Assembly (NCBI GenBank): GCA_023475455.1 | Contig: JAMCVR010000194.1 | Coordinates: 1-14,972 of the forward strand | Direction of reading: 5' to 3' | Length of the DNA stretch: 14,972 bases | DNA from: Thermoplasmatota archaeon | GTDB taxonomy: Bacteria; Pseudomonadota; Gammaproteobacteria; Burkholderiales; Thiobacillaceae | Part shown: piece after piece, positions 9,310 to 14,972 of the stretch | Position numbering within the stretch: the stretch's first letter is position 1 | Layout of the letters: every line of letters starts with the position of its first letter | The notes under the pieces: model-generated | Database searches by the model: none | What the model was told of the DNA's origin: nothing | Seen by the model: only the letters and a program-made list of their open reading frames with translations | Position numbers and translations under genes: made by a program

Positions 9310-9606
9310 TCAGTTCCGCCCCCGCCAGAGGGCCGGATTGCGCGCGCTGTGAAACACCGCCAGAACGACGATGAGCGGGCCGCGCTCGCGGAAATACACG
9401 CAGTAGGGAAAACGGCGCGCCACGGCTTGCCGGATGTCGCGGTGCGCCTTGGGAAACTGACCGGGTTGCGCGGCAATGCGTTGCAGCACCTGTTCGATTT
9501 CGTTCAGGAACTCGCCGCCCAGGCCGCTGCGTTCTTTCTCATACCAGTCGGCGGCGGCATCGAATTCGGCCCGCGCCTGTCCTCGAAAGACGATGCGGCG
9601 GGTCAT
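9310..9606 (-). CDS. RelE/ParE-family toxin
   Basis: The 98-residue protein has the RelE/ParE fold pattern: VFRGQARAEFDAAADWYEKE at the N terminus, GLGGEFLNEIEQVLQRI, then PYCVYFRERG and the end VVLAVFHSARNP. RelE members cleave mRNA at the ribosome and ParE members poison gyrase. The sequence does not settle which, although the FHSARNPxxWRxR ending is typical of the group paired with PF09720 antitoxins. The ATG overlaps the antitoxin stop (ATGA), so the pair is one operon with the antitoxin first. It stabilises the element by post-segregational killing. Confidence 0.85.
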   Translation of the reverse strand: MTRRIVFRGQARAEFDAAADWYEKERSGLGGEFLNEIEQVLQRIAAQPGQFPKAHRDIRQAVARRFPYCVYFRERGPLIVVLAVFHSARNPALWRGRN

Positions 9607-9833
9607 CGACGCCAGCGTGCTTGGGCTTCCTGCTTGATGGCGTTCCAGTCCGTTACCTCGTCAGGCGAGGCGTTGTCTTCCTTCAGCCGCCGTTCCAGTT
9701 CGGCCTGTTCTTGCGCCTGGATAGGCAGGAGCCCGGCTTCCTGCGCGACTGAGTCCCAGATGTCCTGGGCCAGGGCGATGCGTTCGTCCACCGGCAGGCG
9801 GTCTATGCCCAGATCGTGGATTCGGTTGCTCAT
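9603..9833 (-). CDS. PF09720-type addiction module antitoxin
   Basis: This 76-residue acidic helical protein (MSNRIHDLGIDRLPVDERIALAQDIWDSV...) matches the putative addiction-module component family. I chose the ATG at 9833 over the in-frame start at 9851 because GGAGAG lies five bases before it. The C-terminal region (ELERRLKEDNASPDEVTDWNAIK) is the usual toxin-wrapping segment. It overlaps the toxin start by 4 bases. A relative encoded at 13197 has lost its partner. Confidence 0.85.
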   Translation of the reverse strand: MSNRIHDLGIDRLPVDERIALAQDIWDSVAQEAGLLPIQAQEQAELERRLKEDNASPDEVTDWNAIKQEAQARWRR

Positions 9834-10007
9834 GGCAGCTCTCCTTTGCATGGTTAATGCTCATTTTACAATCAAGCGCCGAACAACCGCTCCTTGGTTT
9901 GCTGCGAGCCTCGATCAATGCCAGCAGCAGAGGCTCGTGGCCTGGAACGACGATGCGCAGCAGATAGTCGAAATGCCACCACTGGAGCGCACTTAGCCAA
10001 TCCGGAA
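9834..10007. other. Gap between the antitoxin and the sirtuin stub
   Basis: This 174-bp stretch should carry the promoter of the minus-strand toxin-antitoxin operon. The A/T-rich part near 9852-9875 is the likely spot, but I see no clean -35/-10 pair. On the minus strand 9905-9993 reads as protein-like (ALQWWHFDYLLRIVVPGHEP) without a start, possibly a remnant. I cannot name it. Confidence 0.3.
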
Positions 10008-10175
10008 ATGAGCCTGGTCTCAGAAAACATTCGGATTGCAGCCGATGTCATCAACGGCGCGGATGGGCTGCTCATAACCGCGGGGGCTGGCATGGGTGTC
10101 GATTCGGGTCTTCCGGATTTCCGGGACACCATGGGGGTATTTATGGGGGTATCCTTGAAAATCCAACCTTCTTGA
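10008..10175 (+). pseudogene. Sir2-family (sirtuin) N-terminal stub
   Basis: From ATG 10008 about 41 codons match the sirtuin start: SENIRIAADVINGADGLLIT followed by the NAD-binding signature GAGMGVDSGLPDFR. The homology stops at the GGGGGTAT arm sites (10133 on), and the frame ends at 10173-10175 without the catalytic histidine or zinc cysteines. It looks like cargo truncated when the right end of the element formed, for example by an internal deletion. Only the 5' stub remains and it cannot be functional. The parent could have been a metabolic deacetylase or a defence-type Sir2. The stub does not tell. Confidence 0.72.
10133..10152 (+). promoter_or_regulatory. Paired arm-type sites GGGGGTAT (right end)
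   Basis: GGGGGTAT occurs at 10133-10140 and 10145-10152, each preceded by AT, with the same 12-bp period as the pair at 6680-6699. It lies about 65 bp inside attR. Identical motif, period and orientation at both ends point to integrase arm binding. Confidence 0.65.
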
Positions 10176-10216
10176 AAACGACAATGTTCTCGTATTCACA
10201 AGGCCTACATGGACAT

Positions 10217-10235
10217 GGGTTCGATTCCCGCCGGC
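10217..10235 (+). other. attR core (displaced ssrA 3' end)
   Basis: GGGTTCGATTCCCGCCGGC is identical to the tmRNA T-arm/acceptor. The bases that follow extend it to CGGCCCC, which would pair perfectly with the tmRNA 5' GGGGCCG, better than the present CGGCTCC. This is therefore probably the original host tmRNA end. ACCA no longer follows (CCGA instead), so it has changed or never encoded CCA. Confidence 0.8.
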
Positions 10236-10266
10236 CCCCCGACCGTTTTCGGCCGGGGGTTTTTCT
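10236..10266 (+). terminator. Rho-independent terminator (probable original ssrA terminator)
   Basis: The stem CCCCCGACCG / CGGCCGGGGG has one A-C mismatch and a TTTT loop, followed by TTTTTCTTTG. It sits directly after the displaced tmRNA 3' end. The element's own terminator at 6588 also ends in TTTTTCTTTG. Confidence 0.85.
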
Positions 10267-10281
10267 TTGTCTGCCACTCGC

Positions 10282-10299
10282 GTAGGCAGGCCCGCCTAC
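10282..10299. repeat. Short hairpin GTAGGC-AGGCCC-GCCTAC
   Basis: Perfect 6-bp arms with a 6-base loop, no T tract, just beyond the attR terminator. It is the first of several inverted repeats in the 125 bp before the DUF4010 gene. Confidence 0.4.
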
Positions 10300-10301
10300 C
10301 G

Positions 10302-10360
10302 GTTCGGTTGCGAATTGATCTGGCGCAAGCATACTTGTCATACCGAACGGATAATCCGTT
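10302..10360 (+). promoter_or_regulatory. Palindrome-rich leader upstream of the DUF4010 gene
   Basis: AACGGAT-A-ATCCGTT (10346-10360) is a perfect 15-bp palindrome ending 30 bases before the start codon, like an operator. Around it, GTTCGGT (10302-10308) pairs with ACCGAAC (10342-10348), and TTGCG (10308-10312) pairs with CGCAA (10324-10328). These form a nested stem that excludes the palindrome when folded. TTGATC (10315-10320) and TCATAC (10338-10343) are 17 bp apart, a weak promoter candidate. Confidence 0.4.
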
Positions 10361-10390
10361 TGCCCGACCCACAAAAAAAAACGGCTCAAG

Positions 10391-11674
10391 ATGGACGAAT
10401 TCCTCGCCTGGCTGCCGGCCGAACTGGCTTCCCTGCCGCGCTACGTGGTGGCACTGGCGCTCGGCCTGCTGATGGGGCTGGAACGCGAACGCAACCCGGC
10501 GGCCAAGGCGGGCTTGCGCACCTTTGCGCTGACAGCGCTGCTGGGGGTGCTGGCGGCGCATCTGGCAACGGCGCTGGATGAATTGTGGCTGGTCGCGGTG
10601 GGACTGCTGCTGGTCGGCGCGATGATGATTGCGGCCTATCTGCATGCGCCGCAACAACCGGAGGGCGACCCGGGGACGACGACGGTGGCGGCGCTGATGC
10701 TGTGCTACGGCCTGGGCGTGCTGGTGTGGCAGAACGAAATCCAGTTGGCGGTGATGCTGGGCATCGCGGCAACCATGCTGCTGTACTTCAAGCCCGAGCT
10801 GCGCGGCTTCAGCCAGCGCATGAGCCGCCACGATTTGCTGTCGATCCTGCAGTTCGCGGTGCTGGCGCTGATCATTCTGCCGCTGTTGCCGAACCAGGAC
10901 TACGGCCCCTATGGCGCGCTCAATCCGTATCAGATCTGGTGGATGGTGGTGCTGATCGTCGGCGTGGGCTTGGCGGGCTATGCCGCGCTGCGGCTGGTCG
11001 GGCAGCAGCGCGGCGCGGTGATGCTTGGCCTGCTCGGCGGGCTGGTGTCGTCCACCGCGACGACTTTGTCGTTCAGCCGCCACGCCCGCGCCAGCAGCGA
11101 GATGGCGCCGGTCGCGGTGATCGTCATCGTGCTGGCCAACCTGGTGGTGCTGGTGCGCCTGGGCGTGCTGGTCGCGGTGCTGGCCCCGGGTGTGCTGACG
11201 CAGCTGCTGCCGGTGCTGATCGGCGGGCTGGTCGCCGGCGCATTCGGCGCCGCATACGGGGTGTACCGGCTGCAGCCGCAGGGCGAGCTCCCCGCGCTGG
11301 CGATGGGTAATCCCACCGAATTGCGACCTGCACTGGGCTTCGGCCTGCTGTATGCCGTGGTGCTGCTAGCCGCGGCCTGGCTGTCCGACTGGCTGGGCGC
11401 GCGCGGGCTATACGCGGTGGCGCTGGTGGCGGGACTGACCGATGTCGACGCCATCACGCTGTCCAGCCTGCGGCTGTACAACCTGGACAAGCTGCCGGTG
11501 ACGCTGGTGGTCAACGTCGTCACGCTCGCGGTACTGGCCAATCTGGCCTTCAAATCGGCGCTCACCCTGACGATTGGCGGCTGGCACATGGCGCGCCACG
11601 CGATTGCCGGCATGGGGACCGTGGGGCTGGGACTGGTGGTGGCCTGGGCTATAATCAACGGTTTTTCCGCTTAG
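10391..11674 (+). CDS. MgtC/SapB-DUF4010 family multi-spanning membrane protein
   Basis: The 427-residue hydrophobic protein has around ten or more predicted membrane segments. The first part (about 15-130) has the MgtC/SapB-like LALGLLMGLERERNP...AGLRTFALTALLG. The remainder is DUF4010, with GLLGGLVSSTATTLSFSRHAR and, near the end, VAGLTDVDAITLSS and NLAFKSALTLTIGG. The function is not established. MgtC relatives influence magnesium homeostasis and the F-type ATPase in other bacteria, and these combined proteins are often labelled only as membrane proteins. The ribosome site is weak (CTCAAG before ATG). It is the first gene right of the inserted element and ends 14 bases before prfB. Confidence 0.85.
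   Translation: MDEFLAWLPAELASLPRYVVALALGLLMGLERERNPAAKAGLRTFALTALLGVLAAHLATALDELWLVAVGLLLVGAMMIAAYLHAPQQPEGDPGTTTVAALMLCYGLGVLVWQNEIQLAVMLGIAATMLLYFKPELRGFSQRMSRHDLLSILQFAVLALIILPLLPNQDYGPYGALNPYQIWWMVVLIVGVGLAGYAALRLVGQQRGAVMLGLLGGLVSSTATTLSFSRHARASSEMAPVAVIVIVLANLVVLVRLGVLVAVLAPGVLTQLLPVLIGGLVAGAFGAAYGVYRLQPQGELPALAMGNPTELRPALGFGLLYAVVLLAAAWLSDWLGARGLYAVALVAGLTDVDAITLSSLRLYNLDKLPVTLVVNVVTLAVLANLAFKSALTLTIGGWHMARHAIAGMGTVGLGLVVAWAIINGFSA
11650..11655 (+). promoter_or_regulatory. Possible -10 element (TATAAT) for prfB
   Basis: A consensus TATAAT lies in the last codons of the DUF4010 gene, 34 bases before the prfB ATG. No convincing -35 lies 16-18 bp upstream. The sequence is high GC there, which makes the motif stand out. 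Confidence 0.3.
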
Positions 11675-11688
11675 TCATCGAGCCCATC

Positions 11689-13132
11689 ATGGAAGCCGAA
11701 AGCCTCAATCAGATCGAATCCAAACTCGCCGACCTGGGCGAGCGTGTTACTCAGCTCAGGGGGTTTCTTTAACTACGATCACAAAAAGGATCGCCTGGAA
11801 GAAGTCGTCCGCCTGTCCGAAGCGCCGGACTTCTGGAACGACGCCGGCCGCGCCCAGGAACTGGGGCGCGAGCGCAAGTCGCTGGAAGACGTGGTGCTGG
11901 TGCTCGACCGCGTGGCCTCGGGCCTGAAGGATGCCGCCGAACTGTTCGAGATGGCGCGCGAGGAGAACGACGACGAGACGCTGGCCGCCGTGCAGACCGA
12001 CATCGCCGCCATCGAAAAGGACGTCTCGACGCTGGAGTTCCGCCGCATGTTCAACAACCCGGCTGACCCGAGTAATTGTTTTCTCGACATCCAGGCCGGC
12101 GCCGGCGGCACCGAGGCCTGCGACTGGGCGTCGATGCTGCTGCGGCAATACCTGAAATACGCCGAACGCAAGGGCTTCAAGGCCGAGCTGCTGGAAGAAT
12201 CCGAGGGCGACGTCGCCGGCATCAAATCCGCCAGCATCAAGATCGAAGGCGATTACGCCTACGGGTATCTACGCACCGAAACCGGGGTGCACCGCCTGGT
12301 GAGGAAATCGCCGTTCGACTCGTCCGGCGGCCGCCACACCAGCTTCGCCAGCGTGTTCGTCTATCCGGAAGTGGACGATTCCATCGAAATCGACATCAAC
12401 CCCGCCGACCTGCGTGTCGACACCTATCGCGCGTCCGGCGCCGGCGGCACCGAGGCCTGCGACTGGGCGTCGATGCTGCTGCGGCAATACCTGAAATACG
12501 CCGAACGCAAGGGCTTCAAGGCCGAGCTGCTGGAAGAATCCGAGGGCGACGTCGCCGGCATCAAATCCGCCAGCATCAAGATCGAAGGCGATTACGCCTA
12601 CGGGTATCTACGCACCGAAACCGGGGTGCACCGCCTGGTGAGGAAATCGCCGTTCGACTCGTCCGGCGGCCGCCACACCAGCTTCGCCAGCGTGTTCGTC
12701 TATCCGGAAGTGGACGATTCCATCGAAATCGACATCAACCCCGCCGACCTGCGTGTCGACACCTATCGCGCGTCCGGCGCCGGCGGCCAGCACATCAACA
12801 AGACCGACTCGGCGGTGCGCATCACCCACCTGCCCAGCGGCATCGTGGTGCAGTGCCAGAACGACCGCTCGCAGCACAAGAACCGCGCCGAGGCGATGTC
12901 GATGCTGAAATCCAGGCTCTACGAAGCCGAGTTGCGCCGCCGCCAGGTCGAGCAGGACAAGCTCGAAGCCGGCAAGTCCGACGTCGGCTGGGGCCACCAG
13001 ATCCGCAGCTACGTGCTCGACCAGTCGCGCATCAAGGACCTGCGCACCAACGTCGAGGCCTCGAACACGCAGAAGGTGCTCGACGGCGACCTCGACATGT
13101 TCATCGAGGCGAGTTTGAAACAGGGCGTGTAA
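11689..13132 (+). CDS. prfB: Peptide chain release factor 2, with +1 frameshift and 113-aa internal duplication
   Basis: RF2 releases peptides at UAA and UGA codons. The gene starts at ATG 11689 and reads 27 codons to CTT (11767-11769), then in-frame TAA (11770-11772). A +1 slip continues at 11771 ([12 protein letters not shown]). AGGGGG (11758-11763) sits three bases before CTT, the internal Shine-Dalgarno of the classic prfB frameshift. The decoded protein is 480 residues against the usual ~367, because residues from the [10 protein letters not shown] motif to GAGG are repeated (113 codons, in frame). It has two SPF codon-recognition motifs (207-209, 320-322) but one catalytic GGQ (365-367). 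The second SPF keeps the native spacing to GGQ. Removing one unit restores a normal RF2 with GGQ at 252-254. Whether the long form is real or works is unknown. lysS, a common downstream neighbour, is absent. Confidence 0.92.
11758..11773 (+). promoter_or_regulatory. prfB programmed +1 frameshift site, with UAA stop
   Basis: AGG GGG TTT CTT TAA C is the RF2 autoregulatory site: an SD-like AGGGGG, a slippery CUU that can slip to UUU, a stop codon and a following C. The usual stop is UGA, which only RF2 reads. Here it is UAA, also read by RF1, which would weaken RF2-specific feedback. Confidence 0.9.
12096..12787. repeat. Tandem duplication 4 inside prfB, period 339 bp (113 codons)
   Basis: Bases 12096-12448 equal 12435-12787 (353 bp each). 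They overlap by the 14-bp CCGGCGCCGGCGGC, which encodes the Gly-Ala-Gly-Gly found naturally twice in RF2 ([10 protein letters not shown] and GAGGQHINK). The period is a multiple of three, so the frame is kept. It has the longest microhomology of the four duplications in the window. Confidence 0.95.
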
Positions 13133-13196
13133 GCGGCGGGTTTCCTGCGGAAGTTGCCAAGCGTAAACTTCGATTGACCATGCCTGAAGGGAATCG

Positions 13197-13424
13197 ATGA
13201 TGAAAACAGCCGAGTTGATCGACGAGGTGGTTTCGTTGCCAGTTGAAGAACGGGCGCGCGTGGTGGATACGTTGCTGCGCAGCCTGAATGCACCTGAAAG
13301 CGCGATCGATGCCGCGTGGATGGAAGTGGCACAGCGCCGGCTCGACGAATTGCGCGCCGGCCGCGTGGAGGCCGTCCCCGGCGATGCGGTATTCGAGCGT
13401 ATCCGCCAGCGCTACGCAAAATGA
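13197..13424 (+). CDS. Orphan PF09720-type antitoxin
   Basis: The 75-residue protein (MMKTAELIDEVVSLPVEERARVVDTLLRSLN...) has the same helical N-terminal pattern as the antitoxin at 9603-9833 (LPVxERxxLxxxxxxS). The second ATG (13200) is an equally likely start, with GAAGGGA about ten bases upstream. The C-terminal toxin-binding part (VPGDAVFERIRQRYAK) is present. The stop sits in ATGA, which normally begins the RelE-type toxin gene (MSYW...), but the sequence after 13423 is unrelated and no toxin follows. The antitoxin alone may persist as an anti-addiction factor. Confidence 0.78.
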   Translation: MMKTAELIDEVVSLPVEERARVVDTLLRSLNAPESAIDAAWMEVAQRRLDELRAGRVEAVPGDAVFERIRQRYAK

Positions 13425-13773
13425 GTTACTGGTTGATGCGGTCAGTCGTATCACTCAGTCGGGGCAAACTCTGCTGCTTGATGGCCACCTTGCCCTGCTC
13501 AATTCAGCAAGGAAGGCTGAAGCATTACCGACCAAGGTTTTCGCAGATTTGGGCATCGACGGGATCGTGATGATTCACGACAAGCCCTCAAGTATCGTCG
13601 AGAGGCTTAAGCAACGAGATGGGGGTGGAATTGGATTCGATGAAATCAAGGCATTGCAATCGTTGGAAAACAGCCGAGCCAAGATCGTTACTGGCGAGTT
13701 GGGATTGCCTCTGTTTCGGGTCAAGGCATTCGACGATTCCACCTTTTCAAAAGCGCTTGGAGCACTCAGATAG
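13423..13773 (+). pseudogene. C-terminal fragment of an adenylate-kinase-like P-loop ATPase
   Basis: The frame from GAG 13423 gives about 116 residues: ELLVDAVSRI, the Walker-B-like TLLLDGHLALLN, IVMIHDKPSSIVERLKQRDG with LID-type arginine spacing, and a helical end. It resembles the C-terminal part of AAA_18/adenylate-kinase-like ATP-binding proteins. The N-terminal P-loop is missing and no start codon lies at the front. Its first codon abuts the antitoxin stop, so a deletion joint is likely at about 13421-13423 and would have removed both the toxin and the head of this gene. The family assignment is from memory and moderate. Confidence 0.5.
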
Positions 13774-13804
13774 TATCGGGAATGTGAACGCAAAGGTGAC
13801 CCCT

Positions 13805-14014
13805 ATGCGCAAGGAATGCGACTTCGCTCAATCCCGCATAAATCCCCACGCTTCGCAGTTGAAGAAGCACATCACCATTCGCCTGGACGAAGACACCATC
13901 GCTTACTTCAAGGCAATTTCGGAAGAAGTAGGCATCCCGTATCAGAGCCTGGCCAATCTGTATCTGCGGGATTGCGCCGCTTCGCACTGTAAGCTCGACC
14001 TGCGCTGGAAGTAA
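13805..14014 (+). CDS. BrnA/CopG-like antitoxin (orphan)
   Basis: The 69-residue protein starts MRKECDFAQSRINPH and contains KKHITIRLDEDTIAYFKAISEE followed by GIPYQSLANLYLRDCA. This is the ribbon-helix-helix pattern of the BrnA antitoxin family, in which the ITIRLDED strand contacts DNA. AAGGTG lies about seven bases before the ATG. BrnA normally follows the BrnT toxin, but upstream here is only the kinase fragment and downstream is recQ on the other strand. It may be a free regulator or the survivor of a lost pair. Confidence 0.7.
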   Translation: MRKECDFAQSRINPHASQLKKHITIRLDEDTIAYFKAISEEVGIPYQSLANLYLRDCAASHCKLDLRWK

Positions 14015-14033
14015 GCGCGGGAGCGCCGCGTGT

Positions 14034-14972
14034 TCAGCCCTCCGCCACCACCGCCAGTACCGCCTCGCCGTAGGCTTCCAGCTTTTTCGTCCCCAGCCCC
14101 GATATCTCGCCCAGCTCCGCCAGCGTGGCGGGACGGCGCGCGGCGATTTCGCGCAGGGTGGCGTCGTGCAGGATGACGTAGGCGGGGACGCCTTTTTCGT
14201 TGGCGGTTTCGCGGCGCCAGGCGCGCAGGGAAAGGAACAGCGGGTCTTCGTCGTTGTGGTCGACGGCGAGGCGCGTCTTCTTGCTGCGGGCAGGCCGCAC
14301 TTCGAGCGCGCGCAGCATGACGGTTTCCTCGCCCTTCAACACCGGCCTTGCGGTGGCAGTGAGTTTGAGCGCGCCATAGGCGGTGTGATCGACTTCGAGC
14401 AGGCCGCGCACGACGAGCTGGCGCAGCACGGCGCGCCAGACCTTGTCGGTTTGGCTGGCGCCGATGCCGAATACGCTCAGTGTGCTGTGGCCGAATTTGT
14501 CGACTTTTTCCGTCGTCTTGCCGAGCAGTACGTCGATGACGTGGCCGGCGCCGAAGCGCTGGCCGGTGCGGTAGACGGCGGAGAGCAGCTTTTGCGCGGC
14601 CTCGGTGCCGTCCCACAGGGTGGGCGGGTTGAGGCAGACGTCGCAGTTGCCGCAGGGCTGGCTGGCTTCGCCGAAGTAGGAAAGCAGCGCGACGCGGCGG
14701 CAGCTGGCGGCTTCGCACAGTCCGACCAGCGCATCGAGCTTGGCGTGGCCGATGCGCTTGTGCGCGTCCTCGGCCTCGCCTTCGTCGATGAAGCGGCGCT
14801 GCGTGACGACGTCCTGCAGGCCCCACGCCATCCAGGCTTCGGCCGGCTCGCCGTCGCGGCCGGCGCGGCCGGTTTCCTGGTAGTAGCCTTCGACCGAGCG
14901 CGGCAGATCGAGGTGCGCGACGAAGCGCACGTCGGGCTTGTCGATGCCCATGCCGAACGCGAGGGTGGCGAC
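14034..14972 (-). CDS. recQ: ATP-dependent DNA helicase RecQ (C-terminal part, runs off the right edge)
   Basis: RecQ is a 3'-5' superfamily 2 helicase acting in recombination and fork repair. The visible 312 residues begin in the second RecA domain: [18 protein letters not shown], then [16 protein letters not shown] with the conserved motif VI Q-GRAGRDG. The zinc-binding site is complete ([13 protein letters not shown] then CGNCDVC, four cysteines). The RQC winged helix and a C-terminal HRDC domain (about the last 80 residues, ending [17 protein letters not shown]) follow. The stop is at 14034-14036. The N-terminal helicase domain, with Walker A and DEAH, lies beyond the window. It converges on the antitoxin gene, with 19 bases between stops and no obvious terminator. 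Confidence 0.95.
   Translation of the reverse strand, partial: VATLAFGMGIDKPDVRFVAHLDLPRSVEGYYQETGRAGRDGEPAEAWMAWGLQDVVTQRRFIDEGEAEDAHKRIGHAKLDALVGLCEAASCRRVALLSYFGEASQPCGNCDVCLNPPTLWDGTEAAQKLLSAVYRTGQRFGAGHVIDVLLGKTTEKVDKFGHSTLSVFGIGASQTDKVWRAVLRQLVVRGLLEVDHTAYGALKLTATARPVLKGEETVMLRALEVRPARSKKTRLAVDHNDEDPLFLSLRAWRRETANEKGVPAYVILHDATLREIAARRPATLAELGEISGLGTKKLEAYGEAVLAVVAEG

Larger units (their letters stand above)
6541..10235. mobile_element. Small decayed integrative element in the 3' end of ssrA
   Basis: The 19-bp sequence GGGTTCGATTCCCGCCGGC in the tmRNA T-arm/acceptor (6541-6559) recurs at 10217-10235, giving attL and attR. Relaxing to the flanks gives 28 bp with 3 mismatches (6535-6562 vs 10211-10238). 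A P4-type integrase sits next to the ssrA end and reads inward, the classic arrangement for islands using tRNA or tmRNA genes. Cargo is minimal: one small ORF, one toxin-antitoxin pair and a sirtuin stub. Removing the internal 1022-bp duplication leaves about 2.7 kb, so this is an eroded island or a mini-element. No replication, transfer or capsid genes are present. Confidence 0.85.

Noticed and set aside
9349..9996. Plus-strand 215-residue frame across the toxin-antitoxin genes
   Set aside because: It is antisense to two well-supported overlapping genes, and its translation has no family resemblance.
9310..10175. A toxin-antitoxin plus Sir2 defence system
   Set aside because: The sirtuin is only a 41-codon stub without catalytic residues, and the toxin-antitoxin pair is an ordinary RelE/ParE module. 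There is no evidence of a working multi-gene system.
13288..13773. 161-residue frame as a complete kinase-like protein
   Set aside because: The first ~45 residues are an out-of-frame reading of the antitoxin gene. Family-like sequence begins only at 13423, so it is a fragment.

Overview
The window is GC-rich chromosomal DNA of a betaproteobacterium, probably Nitrosomonadales/Thiobacillus-like. The grounds are the gyrA / mtaD-ubiG-gph neighbourhood, the tmRNA with tag ANDENYALAA, the codon bias and the protein similarities recalled from memory. The genus is inference.

Layout. (1) Positions 1-1534: a 3'-truncated gyrA on the minus strand, divergent from (2) a plus-strand cluster mtaD-ubiG-gph (1618-5752) with start/stop overlaps, followed by a small SirB2-family membrane protein (to 6137). 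(3) The tmRNA gene ssrA (6200-6566). (4) A small, decayed integrative element inserted in the 3' end of ssrA (about 6541-10235). It holds a P4-type tyrosine integrase, a small conserved ORF, a RelE/ParE toxin with its antitoxin, and a sirtuin N-terminal stub. It is bounded by a 19-bp direct repeat of the tmRNA T-arm and acceptor, with paired GGGGGTAT sites at both ends. (5) An MgtC/DUF4010 membrane protein (10391-11674) and prfB (RF2, with its +1 programmed frameshift). (6) A stretch of gene remnants: an orphan antitoxin, a headless kinase-like fragment and a BrnA-like antitoxin. (7) The C-terminal part of recQ on the minus strand, running off the right edge.

The dominant oddity is four exact direct tandem duplications, with periods 1534, 1459, 1022 and 339 bp. 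They give a truncated gyrA, a second ubiG with broken flanking mtaD and gph copies, a headless integrase copy, and an RF2 with an in-frame 113-residue internal duplication. Junctions carry about 3 (inferred), 7, 2 and 14 bp of microhomology. All copies look base-identical. Such a set in 15 kb is either a very recent burst of tandem duplication or an assembly/chimera artefact, and read-level evidence must decide before any biology is built on it.

The window does not show a convincing new defence or metabolic system. The best biological leads are the mini integrative element with its symmetric arm-site pairs, the UAA (not UGA) at the prfB frameshift site, the RF2 with two SPF motifs, and a palindrome-rich leader ahead of the DUF4010 gene.
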